From Betaproteobacteria bacterium (GTDB taxonomy: Bacteria; Pseudomonadota; Gammaproteobacteria; Burkholderiales; Rhodocyclaceae): a DNA stretch of 64,000 nt. Positions 29,297-36,918 of the stretch are shown here, piece by piece (the stretch's first letter is position 1; each line of letters opens with the position of its first letter). A program made the position numbers and the translations under genes. Location: contig JADIYD010000012.1 in NCBI GenBank assembly GCA_016705475.1, positions 187,501 to 251,500 of the forward strand. The letters run 5' to 3'. The notes under the pieces are model-generated. The model saw only the letters and a program-made list of their open reading frames with translations. It made no database searches and was not told the origin of the DNA.

Positions 29297-30745
29297 ATGG
29301 CCGTTTCTTCTCTCGGTGTAGGGTCAGGGCTGGATCTCAACAACCTGCTCACCAGCCTGATGCAGGCAGAGCAACAACCTTTGGTTGCTCTGCAAAGAAA
29401 GGAAGCCTCCTTCCAGTCACGAATTTCGGCGCTGGGTTCGCTCAAGGGCTCCTTGTCGTCACTGCAAACAGCCGCCCAAGGCTTTATTCCGACCACAGGC
29501 CAGACGGCGCTGAACAAATACGCCAGTTTTTCGGCCACGGTCGCTGACAACACCATCGCCTCGGCATCCGCTTCAACGGGTTCTGTCGCGGGCGTCTATA
29601 GCCTTGAAGTCAGCGCCCTGGCCGCTGGACACCGACTGACCAGCCCCAACTCGACCGACCTCGTCGGCACGGCAGCATTGACAGCTGGCCTGGCGGCCGG
29701 CGGCACGCTGAAAATCGAGCTGGGTGCCTTGACGGGTACAAGCCCGGCTCTGGCTTTTGCCGCTGACTCGGCGCGAGAATTGAATGTCACGGTAGCCGCC
29801 GGCGCAACACTGGAAAACGTGCGCGATGCCATCAACACGGCGGCAACCGATGGCCGAATCAGCGCCACGATTGTTAACGGCACCAATGGCAAGCAGCTGG
29901 TTCTGTCCAGCACCAAGACTGGCACCGAAAATGTCATGAAACTGTCCGGCATTGGCGGGCTTGATTTCAATCCGGCCGGTGCTGGCACCGGCACACTGTC
30001 CCAGGCGACAGTCAACGGCGGCCAGGCCGCGTCGAATGCGGCCTTCAAACTGAACGGTATTGCTGCCACCAGCAGCACCAATACGGTTACCGGTGTGCTG
30101 GATGGGGTAACCCTGACACTGAGCAAGACCAATGTTGGCACCCCGACCAACCTGACTGTCACCAAGGACAGCACAACTTCGTTGACCACAGCCGTCAACA
30201 GCTTCGTCAAGACCTTTAACGAAGCGGCCAAATCGATGAAAGACCTTGGATATTTCAACGCCGACACCAAACAGGCGGGTGCGCTTCAGGGCGACAGCAC
30301 GCTGCGCGGCGCCACCAGCCAGGTTAGATCGCTGTTGCAAACTACGGCGGGCGGAAGCTCTGCGTACCAGACACTCTCCAACATCGGGATTGCATTACAA
30401 ACCGATGGGACGCTCAAGCTCGACACAACAAAACTGAATGCAGCGATTGCCGCTGATTATGCCGGCGTGACCAGTCTGGTATCCACTGTGGGAACGCGTT
30501 TCAAGGAAAGTCTGGAAGGTCTGGTCGGCACCTCCGGCAACATTACTGCAGCAACAGATAGCGCCAACCGATTGATCAAGGATCTCGGCAAGCGCCAGAC
30601 GGCCCTGCTTGATCGCCTGAACCAAGTAGAGGCTCGCTACCGCAAGCAGTTCTCAGCACTGGACACGCTGGTGGCCAGCATGAACAAGACCAGCTCGTAT
30701 CTGACTCAACAACTCGCCAACCTGCCCGGCGCTGCTTCAAGTTAA
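29297..30745 (+). CDS. fliD: Flagellar filament cap protein FliD
   Basis: This 482-residue protein sits at the filament tip and folds incoming flagellin. The N-terminal FliD domain starts SSLGVGSGLDLNNLLTSLMQ, and the C-terminal domain ends with the coiled-coil stretch RYRKQFSALDTLVASMNKTS, then YLTQQLANL. The middle is variable and threonine/alanine-rich. It is followed by fliS and fliT, whose products chaperone flagellin and FliD. Length is typical. Confidence 0.95.
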   Translation: MAVSSLGVGSGLDLNNLLTSLMQAEQQPLVALQRKEASFQSRISALGSLKGSLSSLQTAAQGFIPTTGQTALNKYASFSATVADNTIASASASTGSVAGVYSLEVSALAAGHRLTSPNSTDLVGTAALTAGLAAGGTLKIELGALTGTSPALAFAADSARELNVTVAAGATLENVRDAINTAATDGRISATIVNGTNGKQLVLSSTKTGTENVMKLSGIGGLDFNPAGAGTGTLSQATVNGGQAASNAAFKLNGIAATSSTNTVTGVLDGVTLTLSKTNVGTPTNLTVTKDSTTSLTTAVNSFVKTFNEAAKSMKDLGYFNADTKQAGALQGDSTLRGATSQVRSLLQTTAGGSSAYQTLSNIGIALQTDGTLKLDTTKLNAAIAADYAGVTSLVSTVGTRFKESLEGLVGTSGNITAATDSANRLIKDLGKRQTALLDRLNQVEARYRKQFSALDTLVASMNKTSSYLTQQLANLPGAASS

Positions 30746-30757
30746 AGGAAAATAATA

Positions 30758-31165
30758 ATGTTTGGGATGATGCGCAGCCCCGCAGAGAGTTATGCCAAGG
30801 TCAGCGTCGATGCTGCAGTCGAGACTGCAGATCCGCACCGTCTGGTACTGATGTTGTTTGATGGCGCCATGACGGCCATTTCACTGGCTCGCATTCAAAT
30901 GCAGAACGGCCAGATTCCCGAAAAAGGGGCGGCCATTTCCAAGGCCATCGATCTGATCACCAACGGCCTCGGTGCCAGTCTCGACATCGAATCTGGCGGT
31001 GATTTGGCTGAGCGCCTGGCTGCCTTGTATGAATACATGGCGCAGCGCCTGCTTTTCGCCAATATGAAGAACAGCGTTGCTGCTCTCGATGAAGTTTCCG
31101 AGCTGCTGGGCAGCCTGCGCGACGCCTGGGCGCAGATTGCGCCGGGTGAACAAGCTGCCGCGTAA
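30758..31165 (+). CDS. fliS: Flagellin chaperone FliS
   Basis: This 135-residue helical chaperone binds the flagellin C-terminus in the cytoplasm and prevents premature polymerisation. The family hallmark is visible near the N-terminus (SYAKVSVDAAVETADPHRLV, then LMLFDGAM). It begins 12 bases after fliD with an AAGGA ribosome site and is followed three bases later by fliT. Confidence 0.94.
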   Translation: MFGMMRSPAESYAKVSVDAAVETADPHRLVLMLFDGAMTAISLARIQMQNGQIPEKGAAISKAIDLITNGLGASLDIESGGDLAERLAALYEYMAQRLLFANMKNSVAALDEVSELLGSLRDAWAQIAPGEQAAA

Positions 31166-31168
31166 TCA

Positions 31169-31450
31169 ATGAACACGTCAGGCTACGACACCGTGCTGGC
31201 GCTTTCCAGCCAAATGCTGGAGCTCGCCAAACAGCAGAATTGGGAGTCGCTCGCCCAGGCCCAGGAGCAACGCGCCAGGCTGATCGCCGGATTGCCCCCG
31301 GCATTGGCCAGCATGACGCCGGCTGAACAGGCAGCCATGCGCCTAAGCATTCAAGAAATCCAAGGATTGGACAGCGAGATCCTGGCGTATGTAACGCCCT
31401 GGCGCGACGATGTGGCAAAGCTGCTGTCCCGCCTTTCTCCCTCTCCATAA
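31169..31450 (+). CDS. fliT: FliT-like flagellar chaperone
   Basis: This 93-residue helical protein is of FliT size and occupies the FliT position directly after fliS. FliT chaperones the FliD cap protein and in some bacteria modulates the master regulator. Sequence identity in this family is low, so the call rests on helical composition (LELAKQQNWESLAQAQEQRA), length and synteny. Confidence 0.8.
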   Translation: MNTSGYDTVLALSSQMLELAKQQNWESLAQAQEQRARLIAGLPPALASMTPAEQAAMRLSIQEIQGLDSEILAYVTPWRDDVAKLLSRLSPSP

Positions 31451-31459
31451 TCGTCCCGG

Positions 31460-32794
31460 ATGATACCGCCCGACGTTGCCAGCAGTTTGCGGCTGGTATT
31501 ACCCGACACCAACGCACTACAGTCCCAGCAAACCGCCCCCGTTCCCGCGGCGCAGCGTATTGCCGACGTTCTCAGCAATGCGGTTCCCGGCCAGCGTATC
31601 CTGGCTGAAATTCAGGCGATGTTGCCGAACGGCACCTACCGCGCGGTGGTTGCTCAACGCGAAATCACGCTCGCCCTGCCATTTTCGGCAAAACCCGGCG
31701 ACACCCTCGAGCTTGAAGTCGCTGAGAGCGACGGCAAGCTGATCCTTGCCTTCGTGGCCAATCGCACTTCGGGCAAGACTGCCGCCAGTCTTCCCGACTC
31801 GGTCAGCACCTCCCTGAGCACGGCCGGAAAGGTGATCGGCAACCTGCTGAATCCGCTTGAAGGTGAAGGAAAGCAGGCTGCACCTGCCGCCCTGAATCGC
31901 AGCCAGCCCCTGGTCGAAACGATGCCAAAAACGGCAGCGGATCTAGCCCCCGTATTGAAGCAGGCACTCACCCAGAGCGGCATGTTCTATGAAGCACATC
32001 AGGCGCGCTGGGTTGCCGGGCAGCTTCCTACCGCCGCCTTGCTGCAGGAGCCACAGGGAAAACTCTCCCCGGCGCCCTTGAACGCACCCGAATTTGTTAA
32101 TCGCAGTTCAAGCTTTCCGCTCGGCAACCTGGGCAATGACGGCGCGCCGGACTTGTCTCCCGAATCACTCCTTCGCCCCACACTTTCGACAACGCCGCCG
32201 ACATCTTCGCCCCTCTTGCCGGGCGTAGAGAGTCAACTTCCAGCACCCAGCACCGAAGCAGGCAACAAATTGGCAGCTCAGGCGGCCGATTCTGCGGTCA
32301 ACCGGAATTTTGGCGAGAATTCGAAGTTAATCGACAAGCCGCTCGCGACGGCCCCCACCGCACCACAAGCCCCTGTTTCAACAAGCGCGATGGCGGTCCC
32401 GAACGAAAATCCGGTGCCGCGCGAACTGGTGCCGCTGGTTCAGCAACAGCTCAACGGGCTGGCGACGCAGAACTTTGTCTGGCAAGGGCAGGTCTGGCCC
32501 GGGCAACCGCTGTGGTGGGAAATCTCCAGCGACCCGGAATCGCAAGCTTTAAAAGAAAACGAGCCAGCCAGCCAGTGGCAGACCCGACTCAAACTCGACC
32601 TGCCGGCACTCGGCGGGATCGATGTCTCCCTGCGACTCGGCGCCGGGGGCAGCCTGGCGATTTCCGTCAACACCGAAACTTCATCCAGCGAAGCAAAGCT
32701 GCGCGACAGCGCGCAAGCACTTCGCGAGCAACTACAGGCAGCCGGACTGACGCTAACCCAATTGCGAGTGGATCATGACCAAGCAGGGGAGTGA
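31460..32794 (+). CDS. FliK-like hook-length control protein, second copy
   Basis: The protein has 444 residues. A long proline/alanine/serine-rich linker (about 120-310) is followed by a folded C-terminal domain like FliK-C: PLWWEISSDPESQALKENEP, then TRLKLDLPALGGIDVSLRLG. It differs from the true fliK in the fliJ-fliK-fliL operon. It overlaps the next gene, an isolated FlhB C-terminal domain, by 20 bases. Since FliK-C acts on FlhB-C to switch export specificity, the pair probably works together, perhaps as an auxiliary substrate-switch module. Confidence 0.75.
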   Translation: MIPPDVASSLRLVLPDTNALQSQQTAPVPAAQRIADVLSNAVPGQRILAEIQAMLPNGTYRAVVAQREITLALPFSAKPGDTLELEVAESDGKLILAFVANRTSGKTAASLPDSVSTSLSTAGKVIGNLLNPLEGEGKQAAPAALNRSQPLVETMPKTAADLAPVLKQALTQSGMFYEAHQARWVAGQLPTAALLQEPQGKLSPAPLNAPEFVNRSSSFPLGNLGNDGAPDLSPESLLRPTLSTTPPTSSPLLPGVESQLPAPSTEAGNKLAAQAADSAVNRNFGENSKLIDKPLATAPTAPQAPVSTSAMAVPNENPVPRELVPLVQQQLNGLATQNFVWQGQVWPGQPLWWEISSDPESQALKENEPASQWQTRLKLDLPALGGIDVSLRLGAGGSLAISVNTETSSSEAKLRDSAQALREQLQAAGLTLTQLRVDHDQAGE

Positions 32795-33086
32795 CGCCAC
32801 CCGCGAGGCCGTTGCGCTGGCCTACAGCCAGACCGATGCCGCGCCGCGCGTGGTCGCCAAAGGCAAGGGGCTGATTGCCGAACAGATCATCGCCCGCGCC
32901 AAGGAACACGGCATTTATGTCCATGAATCCCCGGAATTGGTGGCCTTGCTAACCCAGGTGGATATTGACGAACGCATCCCCCCGCAGTTATACATGGCGG
33001 TAGCTGAACTTCTGGCCTGGCTTTACCGACTTGAACACGGTACTCCCGCCACCCAGATCGGCCTCCCCGCTCAACCACCACGATGA
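32775..33086 (+). CDS. Stand-alone FlhB C-terminal-domain protein
   Basis: The 103-residue protein matches only the cytoplasmic export-switch domain of FlhB/YscU: VALAYSQTDAAPRVVAKGKG, then LIAEQIIARAKEHGIYVHES. The membrane half is absent. The autocleavage NPTH motif of full FlhB is also not present, so this cannot be the main export gate. Such small FlhB-like (FlhX-type) proteins can partly replace the cleaved C-terminal fragment in some bacteria. It is coupled to the preceding fliK-like gene. Confidence 0.85.
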   Translation: MTKQGSDATREAVALAYSQTDAAPRVVAKGKGLIAEQIIARAKEHGIYVHESPELVALLTQVDIDERIPPQLYMAVAELLAWLYRLEHGTPATQIGLPAQPPR

Positions 33087-33096
33087 TTCAGGTTTC

Positions 33097-33891
33097 ATGA
33101 CCCTTGCCCAAAACGAAATTTCGGTTCCAGTTTTCGAAATAGACCAGCCCGCCACCTACGCCAAGTACCTGCTCCACAACCGCGCTGAAATCCTCGTTTA
33201 TCTGCGCGCCCTGCTCAAGAACCACACGCTCGTAACGGTCTATCTGGACGAAGGGGAGCAGTTCTTTCTCTCGACCCTGCTTTCAATCGACGAAGAAACC
33301 AATCTGCTGATTCTTGACGGCTCGAACCACGAAGCAAGCAATGATGCTGCGCTGAAATCCGCCCGGATCACCCTATCAGCCCCACTCGATCGGGTCAAAA
33401 TCCAGATTCGCCTGCATGGCCTGACAATGGTGAGTATTGACGGCAAAAAAGCCCTGACCGCCCGGCTCCCAGCGTCGATCCTGCGGCTGCAGCGACGTGA
33501 GTTCTTTCGCGTCGAAACGCCTCACCACATCAACCCCCTGCGCTGCAAACTCGCCCTGCCAAACGCTGCTGGCGGTCACGACGTAGTCGATTACCCGCTT
33601 TTCGACCTCAGTGGTGGCGGACTCAGCCTGTTGGGCCCAATCAAGGACGCCGAACTGTTTTCACTGGGCGAACTGTTTCATGACTGCCGCCTGGAAATTC
33701 CGGGTGAAAGCGTACTGTCGGTCAATCTGCGCGCATGCGAAGTATTGAAGATGGAGCTACCCTCTGGCGAGCAGCAATTGCGACTCGGGTGCGAATTCGT
33801 CAGCTTGCCGGGCACCCGACTGGCCTTTATCGAGCGCTATATCACCCGACTTGAGCGCGAGCGCAAGGCGCTCCGGTCCGCTCTGGACTAG
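33097..33891 (+). CDS. ycgR: YcgR-family c-di-GMP flagellar brake protein
   Basis: This protein has 264 residues from the ATG at 33097, chosen because it follows the previous stop by ten bases while the longer frame overlaps that gene. The N-terminal YcgR_2 domain (about 20-115) is followed by a PilZ domain with the c-di-GMP-binding RRxxxR motif (LQRREFFRVETP) and the D/NxSxxG-type motif (LFDLSGGGLSLLG). On binding c-di-GMP it acts on the motor to slow swimming. It may respond to the diguanylate cyclase at 25321. Confidence 0.92.
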   Translation: MTLAQNEISVPVFEIDQPATYAKYLLHNRAEILVYLRALLKNHTLVTVYLDEGEQFFLSTLLSIDEETNLLILDGSNHEASNDAALKSARITLSAPLDRVKIQIRLHGLTMVSIDGKKALTARLPASILRLQRREFFRVETPHHINPLRCKLALPNAAGGHDVVDYPLFDLSGGGLSLLGPIKDAELFSLGELFHDCRLEIPGESVLSVNLRACEVLKMELPSGEQQLRLGCEFVSLPGTRLAFIERYITRLERERKALRSALD

Positions 33892-33900
33892 CTTATTGCC

Positions 33901-34227
33901 TTAAACCTGGATGTTCATCACGTCCTGATAGGCAGTGACCAGCTTGTTGCGTACCTGAACCATTTCCTGGAATGAAACGCTGGCGGTCTGCAGGGCGATC
34001 ATCACTTCATGCAGATTCTGCGTCGTATCGCCGGCGGCAAGTTTTTCCGCCATCCCGTTGGCCTGCTGCTGGGTCTGGTTGACCTTGTCGATCGACGACT
34101 TCAACACCTGCGCGAAATCCACACCGCCGGCGCCGCCCGTAGCGGCGCTCTCGGCCGGCTTGCCAGAAGCCTGTGCTGCGGTCGACCGCAGAACGCTTAA
34201 CATTTGCTCAATACCTTGGGTGTCCAT
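33901..34227 (-). CDS. fliE: Flagellar hook-basal body protein FliE
   Basis: This 108-residue protein joins the MS ring to the rod. The C-terminal helical block is typical (MIALQTASVSFQEMVQVRNK, then LVTAYQDVMNIQV). It is alone on the minus strand, transcribed from its own sigma-54 promoter, and separated from fliF by the fleR-fleS pair. Length is normal for the family. Confidence 0.94.
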   Translation of the reverse strand: MDTQGIEQMLSVLRSTAAQASGKPAESAATGGAGGVDFAQVLKSSIDKVNQTQQQANGMAEKLAAGDTTQNLHEVMIALQTASVSFQEMVQVRNKLVTAYQDVMNIQV

Positions 34228-34256
34228 AGCCAGCTCCTTAAACCTGCCTAAACATA

Positions 34257-34272
34257 AGCAATAGTCAGGCCA
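34257..34272 (-). promoter_or_regulatory. Sigma-54 promoter of fliE
   Basis: On the minus strand TGGCCTGACTATTGCT has the -24 GG and -12 GC exactly ten bases apart and fits the consensus TGGCAC-N5-TTGC well. It lies 30 bases before the fliE start. FleR, encoded next door, is the likely activator. Confidence 0.75.
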
Positions 34273-34275
34273 ATC

Positions 34276-35625
34276 TTAATCCTTGAAATACCCTTCATCG
34301 CGGTACTGCTGCAACTTGTAGCGCAACGTACGCTCCGAAATCCCGAGACGCTCGATGGCCATTTTCCGTGAGCCATCAACCTCTGCCAAGGTTCGAAGGA
34401 TATGTTCGCGCTCAAGATCCTTCATATTATCGACCTTTTTATCGCTTTCATGCACCGGCATCTCAGCGACAACTTTTGGCGACTCTCTCCCCGGGGCGGA
34501 CGCCAAATTGAGGTGTTCGCCGCCAATTTCCGGCCCGGTCGACAAAATCAGGGCGCGCTGGATCACATTTTCCAATTCGCGGACGTTACCCGGCCACGTA
34601 TGACGCAGCAGCGCCTGCTCGGCCTGCGCACCAAAACTGACGCCGCTTCGTCCAAAGCGCCCACCGTGTTCGACCAAAAAATAGCGTGCTATCGGCACGA
34701 TATCGAGCGGCCGGTCACGCAGCGGCGGTATCGCCACCGGAAACACATTCAGCCGGTAATACAGATCCTCGCGAAAAACCCCTTTGGCTACAGCCTCGGC
34801 CATATCGCGATTGGAAGTCGCAACAATGCGGATGTTCAGCGCCACGGGCTTCTTGCCACCGACCCGCTCGACCTCGCGCTCCTGCAACACGCGGAGCAAT
34901 TTGGCCTGCAGTCCCATCGGCATTTCGGTGACTTCATCGAGAAGCAGCGTGCCATCCTGGGCCTGCTCAAACTTGCCGGCCTGCGCCTGCTGGGCGCCGG
35001 TAAAGGCACCTTTCTCGTAACCAAACAAGGTAGCTTCAAGCAAACTATCCGGAATCGCCGCGCAATTGATGGCGACAAACGGGCCGTTTCGACGTGCGGA
35101 CTGCCGATGAATGAAACGAGCGACGACTTCCTTGCCAACACCGGACTCACCAGTGAGGAGCACCGTCGCATCGGTTTGCGCCACGCGCTGAGCGATGGCA
35201 AACAAGTCGCGACTGGCCGGGTCGATGGCAACGACGCCGGCACCGTCATCAGAATCCGGCAGCTCATACTTGTTGATATGCGCGAGCAAGGCTTTCGGTT
35301 CGAACGGCTTGAGCAGAAAGTCACAGGCGCCGGAGCGCATGGCGTCAACTGCCTTTTCTACCTCGGCGTAAGCCGTCATCAGGACAACCGGCAAGTGAGG
35401 AAGGCGACTCCGAATCTCCTTCAACAAGGCAATGCCATCCATCGGCATCATGCGAACATCGCTGACCACAATTGAAAAAGCCTGCTCGCCCAGCACTTTC
35501 AGCGCTGCCTCACCACCATCGACAGCCACGTAGGGACGCCCCGCAAGCTCCAATGTATCGCCTATTGCCTCGCGCAAGCTGGGATCATCTTCGACAACGA
35601 GTATGGGCAAACTATGTTCAGCCAT
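34276..35625 (-). CDS. fleR: Sigma-54-dependent response regulator FleR
   Basis: This protein has 449 residues from the ATG at 35625 (MAEHSLPILVVEDDPSLREA). The receiver domain (about 1-115) carries the phospho-acceptor aspartate in VVSDVRMMPMDG. The AAA+ domain has Walker A GESGVGKE and the sigma-54 contact loop GAFTGA. A Fis-type helix-turn-helix (about 410-449: MAIERLGISERTLRYKLQQY) closes it. It activates sigma-54 flagellar promoters such as those of fliE and flgB once phosphorylated by FleS. It overlaps fleS by eight bases. A large antisense frame on the plus strand is a coding shadow. Confidence 0.93.
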   Translation of the reverse strand: MAEHSLPILVVEDDPSLREAIGDTLELAGRPYVAVDGGEAALKVLGEQAFSIVVSDVRMMPMDGIALLKEIRSRLPHLPVVLMTAYAEVEKAVDAMRSGACDFLLKPFEPKALLAHINKYELPDSDDGAGVVAIDPASRDLFAIAQRVAQTDATVLLTGESGVGKEVVARFIHRQSARRNGPFVAINCAAIPDSLLEATLFGYEKGAFTGAQQAQAGKFEQAQDGTLLLDEVTEMPMGLQAKLLRVLQEREVERVGGKKPVALNIRIVATSNRDMAEAVAKGVFREDLYYRLNVFPVAIPPLRDRPLDIVPIARYFLVEHGGRFGRSGVSFGAQAEQALLRHTWPGNVRELENVIQRALILSTGPEIGGEHLNLASAPGRESPKVVAEMPVHESDKKVDNMKDLEREHILRTLAEVDGSRKMAIERLGISERTLRYKLQQYRDEGYFKD

Positions 35626-36790
35626 GGTGTTCAGATTCGCTCTCTGCCGGCGAAACCGGCAAGGTAATGACAAACTCGGCGCCAGCACCCGGCTCCGAAA
35701 GCAGATCGATTGTGCCGCCATGCGCTCTTGCGACGCCGAGGGCAATCGCCAGACCCAGGCCGGTTCCTTGCCCCTTGGTGGTAAAAAAGGGTTCGAAGAT
35801 ACGTGTCTGCATTTCACGCGTAATACCCGGGCCGCTATCGCGCACGCCAATCACCACCAGATCGCCACGGCAATTGCCGGAGAGGCAAATTTTGCCGCCC
35901 GCGACCGTTGCCTGCATGGCATTCTCCAGCAAATTGACGAGCGCCCCGAACAAGGCTTTGCGGCTGCCGACGATAACAGCCCCGCCGCAGGACTCGTCCA
36001 CGGAAAAAATGTGGCCATGCTCACGCATCAGCGGCTCGACAGTTTGGGCAGCTTCGGCCAGCAAATCCGAGACCGGGATGACATCGCGCCCGATACTCTC
36101 GCCCCGGGCAAAAAGAAGAACATCCTGAATCAAGCGCTCAAGACGACGCAGTTGCCCGCTCGCCTTCTCTGAAAATCGGGCGCGCGCCTCGTCCGAAACA
36201 GCAGCTTCGCCGAGATTGGAGGTATACAGCAGCGCCGCAGCAAGCGGCGTACGAAGCTGGTGGGCCAGCGAAGCCGCCATTTCACCCATGGCCGCCAAGC
36301 GCTGATTGCGCTCCAGTTCGGTTTTCATCCGGTGCGCTGCCGTCACATCGTGAATCAGGAGAATTTTTCCGCCGGCAGAAGGCAAAGCACTCTCCCCAAT
36401 CGACAAGCGCCCTTCGCCATGCAACCACTCGCCGACGGCCATCGTTGGCTCCAGGCTGGCCCGAACCACATCGCCCCAATGCCGCCCGACCATATCGGCG
36501 CCGAAAATGGCCATCGCAGCGGGGTTGACCGCAGCAACGATGGCCGAGGCATCAAGCAGCACCACGCCAGCCGGCAAAGCATCGAGTAGTGACGACAGGC
36601 GCTCGGAGAGTGCTTCCTTCTCCTGATACTGCCGCCGCAACTCACCATTGGCCACGGCCAGTTCCTCGGTCAGCGAGGCGGCACGAACCTGCAACGATTC
36701 GTATGCCTGAGTCAGCTCGGCAGATACCTGATTGAACATGGCAAATGCCCGTTGCAATTCGGCGGTCTTGGTATCGGGATCAGGGGTCAA
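35618..36790 (-). CDS. fleS: Two-component sensor kinase FleS
   Basis: This 390-residue soluble kinase has no membrane segment. A coiled-coil region (about 10-65) precedes a PAS domain (about 66-160: LLDALPAGVVLLDASAIVAA). The HisKA box follows with the phospho-histidine in SLAHQLRTPLAAALLYTSNL. The HATPase domain has the N box (ALVNLLENAMQATV) and G boxes (GVRDSGPGI, GTGLGLAIALG). It phosphorylates FleR, probably in response to an intracellular assembly cue. It is divergent from fliF, sharing a 128-base intergenic region. Confidence 0.93.
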   Translation of the reverse strand: MTPDPDTKTAELQRAFAMFNQVSAELTQAYESLQVRAASLTEELAVANGELRRQYQEKEALSERLSSLLDALPAGVVLLDASAIVAAVNPAAMAIFGADMVGRHWGDVVRASLEPTMAVGEWLHGEGRLSIGESALPSAGGKILLIHDVTAAHRMKTELERNQRLAAMGEMAASLAHQLRTPLAAALLYTSNLGEAAVSDEARARFSEKASGQLRRLERLIQDVLLFARGESIGRDVIPVSDLLAEAAQTVEPLMREHGHIFSVDESCGGAVIVGSRKALFGALVNLLENAMQATVAGGKICLSGNCRGDLVVIGVRDSGPGITREMQTRIFEPFFTTKGQGTGLGLAIALGVARAHGGTIDLLSEPGAGAEFVITLPVSPAESESEHHG

Positions 36791-36869
36791 GGGATTGATC
36801 AGTGCGGCAACATCGAAAAAGAAAGGGTGAATTCAGCCCGGGTAATAGTAGAATATTTCTAGGATAATT

Positions 36870-36885
36870 TGGCTTCTCGATTGAT
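36870..36885 (+). promoter_or_regulatory. Weak candidate sigma-54 promoter of the fliF operon
   Basis: TGGCTTCTCGATTGAT has the -24 GG and correct spacing but has GA instead of GC at -12. It lies 35 bases before the fliF start in the right orientation. A sigma-54 promoter is expected here from the regulon design, but this match is imperfect. Confidence 0.3.
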
Positions 36886-36918
36886 TCTTCTTCTGTTTCA
36901 CCGTAATTAGACCGGCTA

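Noticed and set aside
33031..33096. Longer start for ycgR
   Set aside because: It would overlap the FlhB-domain gene by 56 bases; the ATG at 33097 fits spacing and family start better.
34402..35475. Plus-strand frame of 357 codons
   Set aside because: It is exactly antisense to fleR, whose domains and motifs are unmistakable; high G+C third positions create the open antisense frame.
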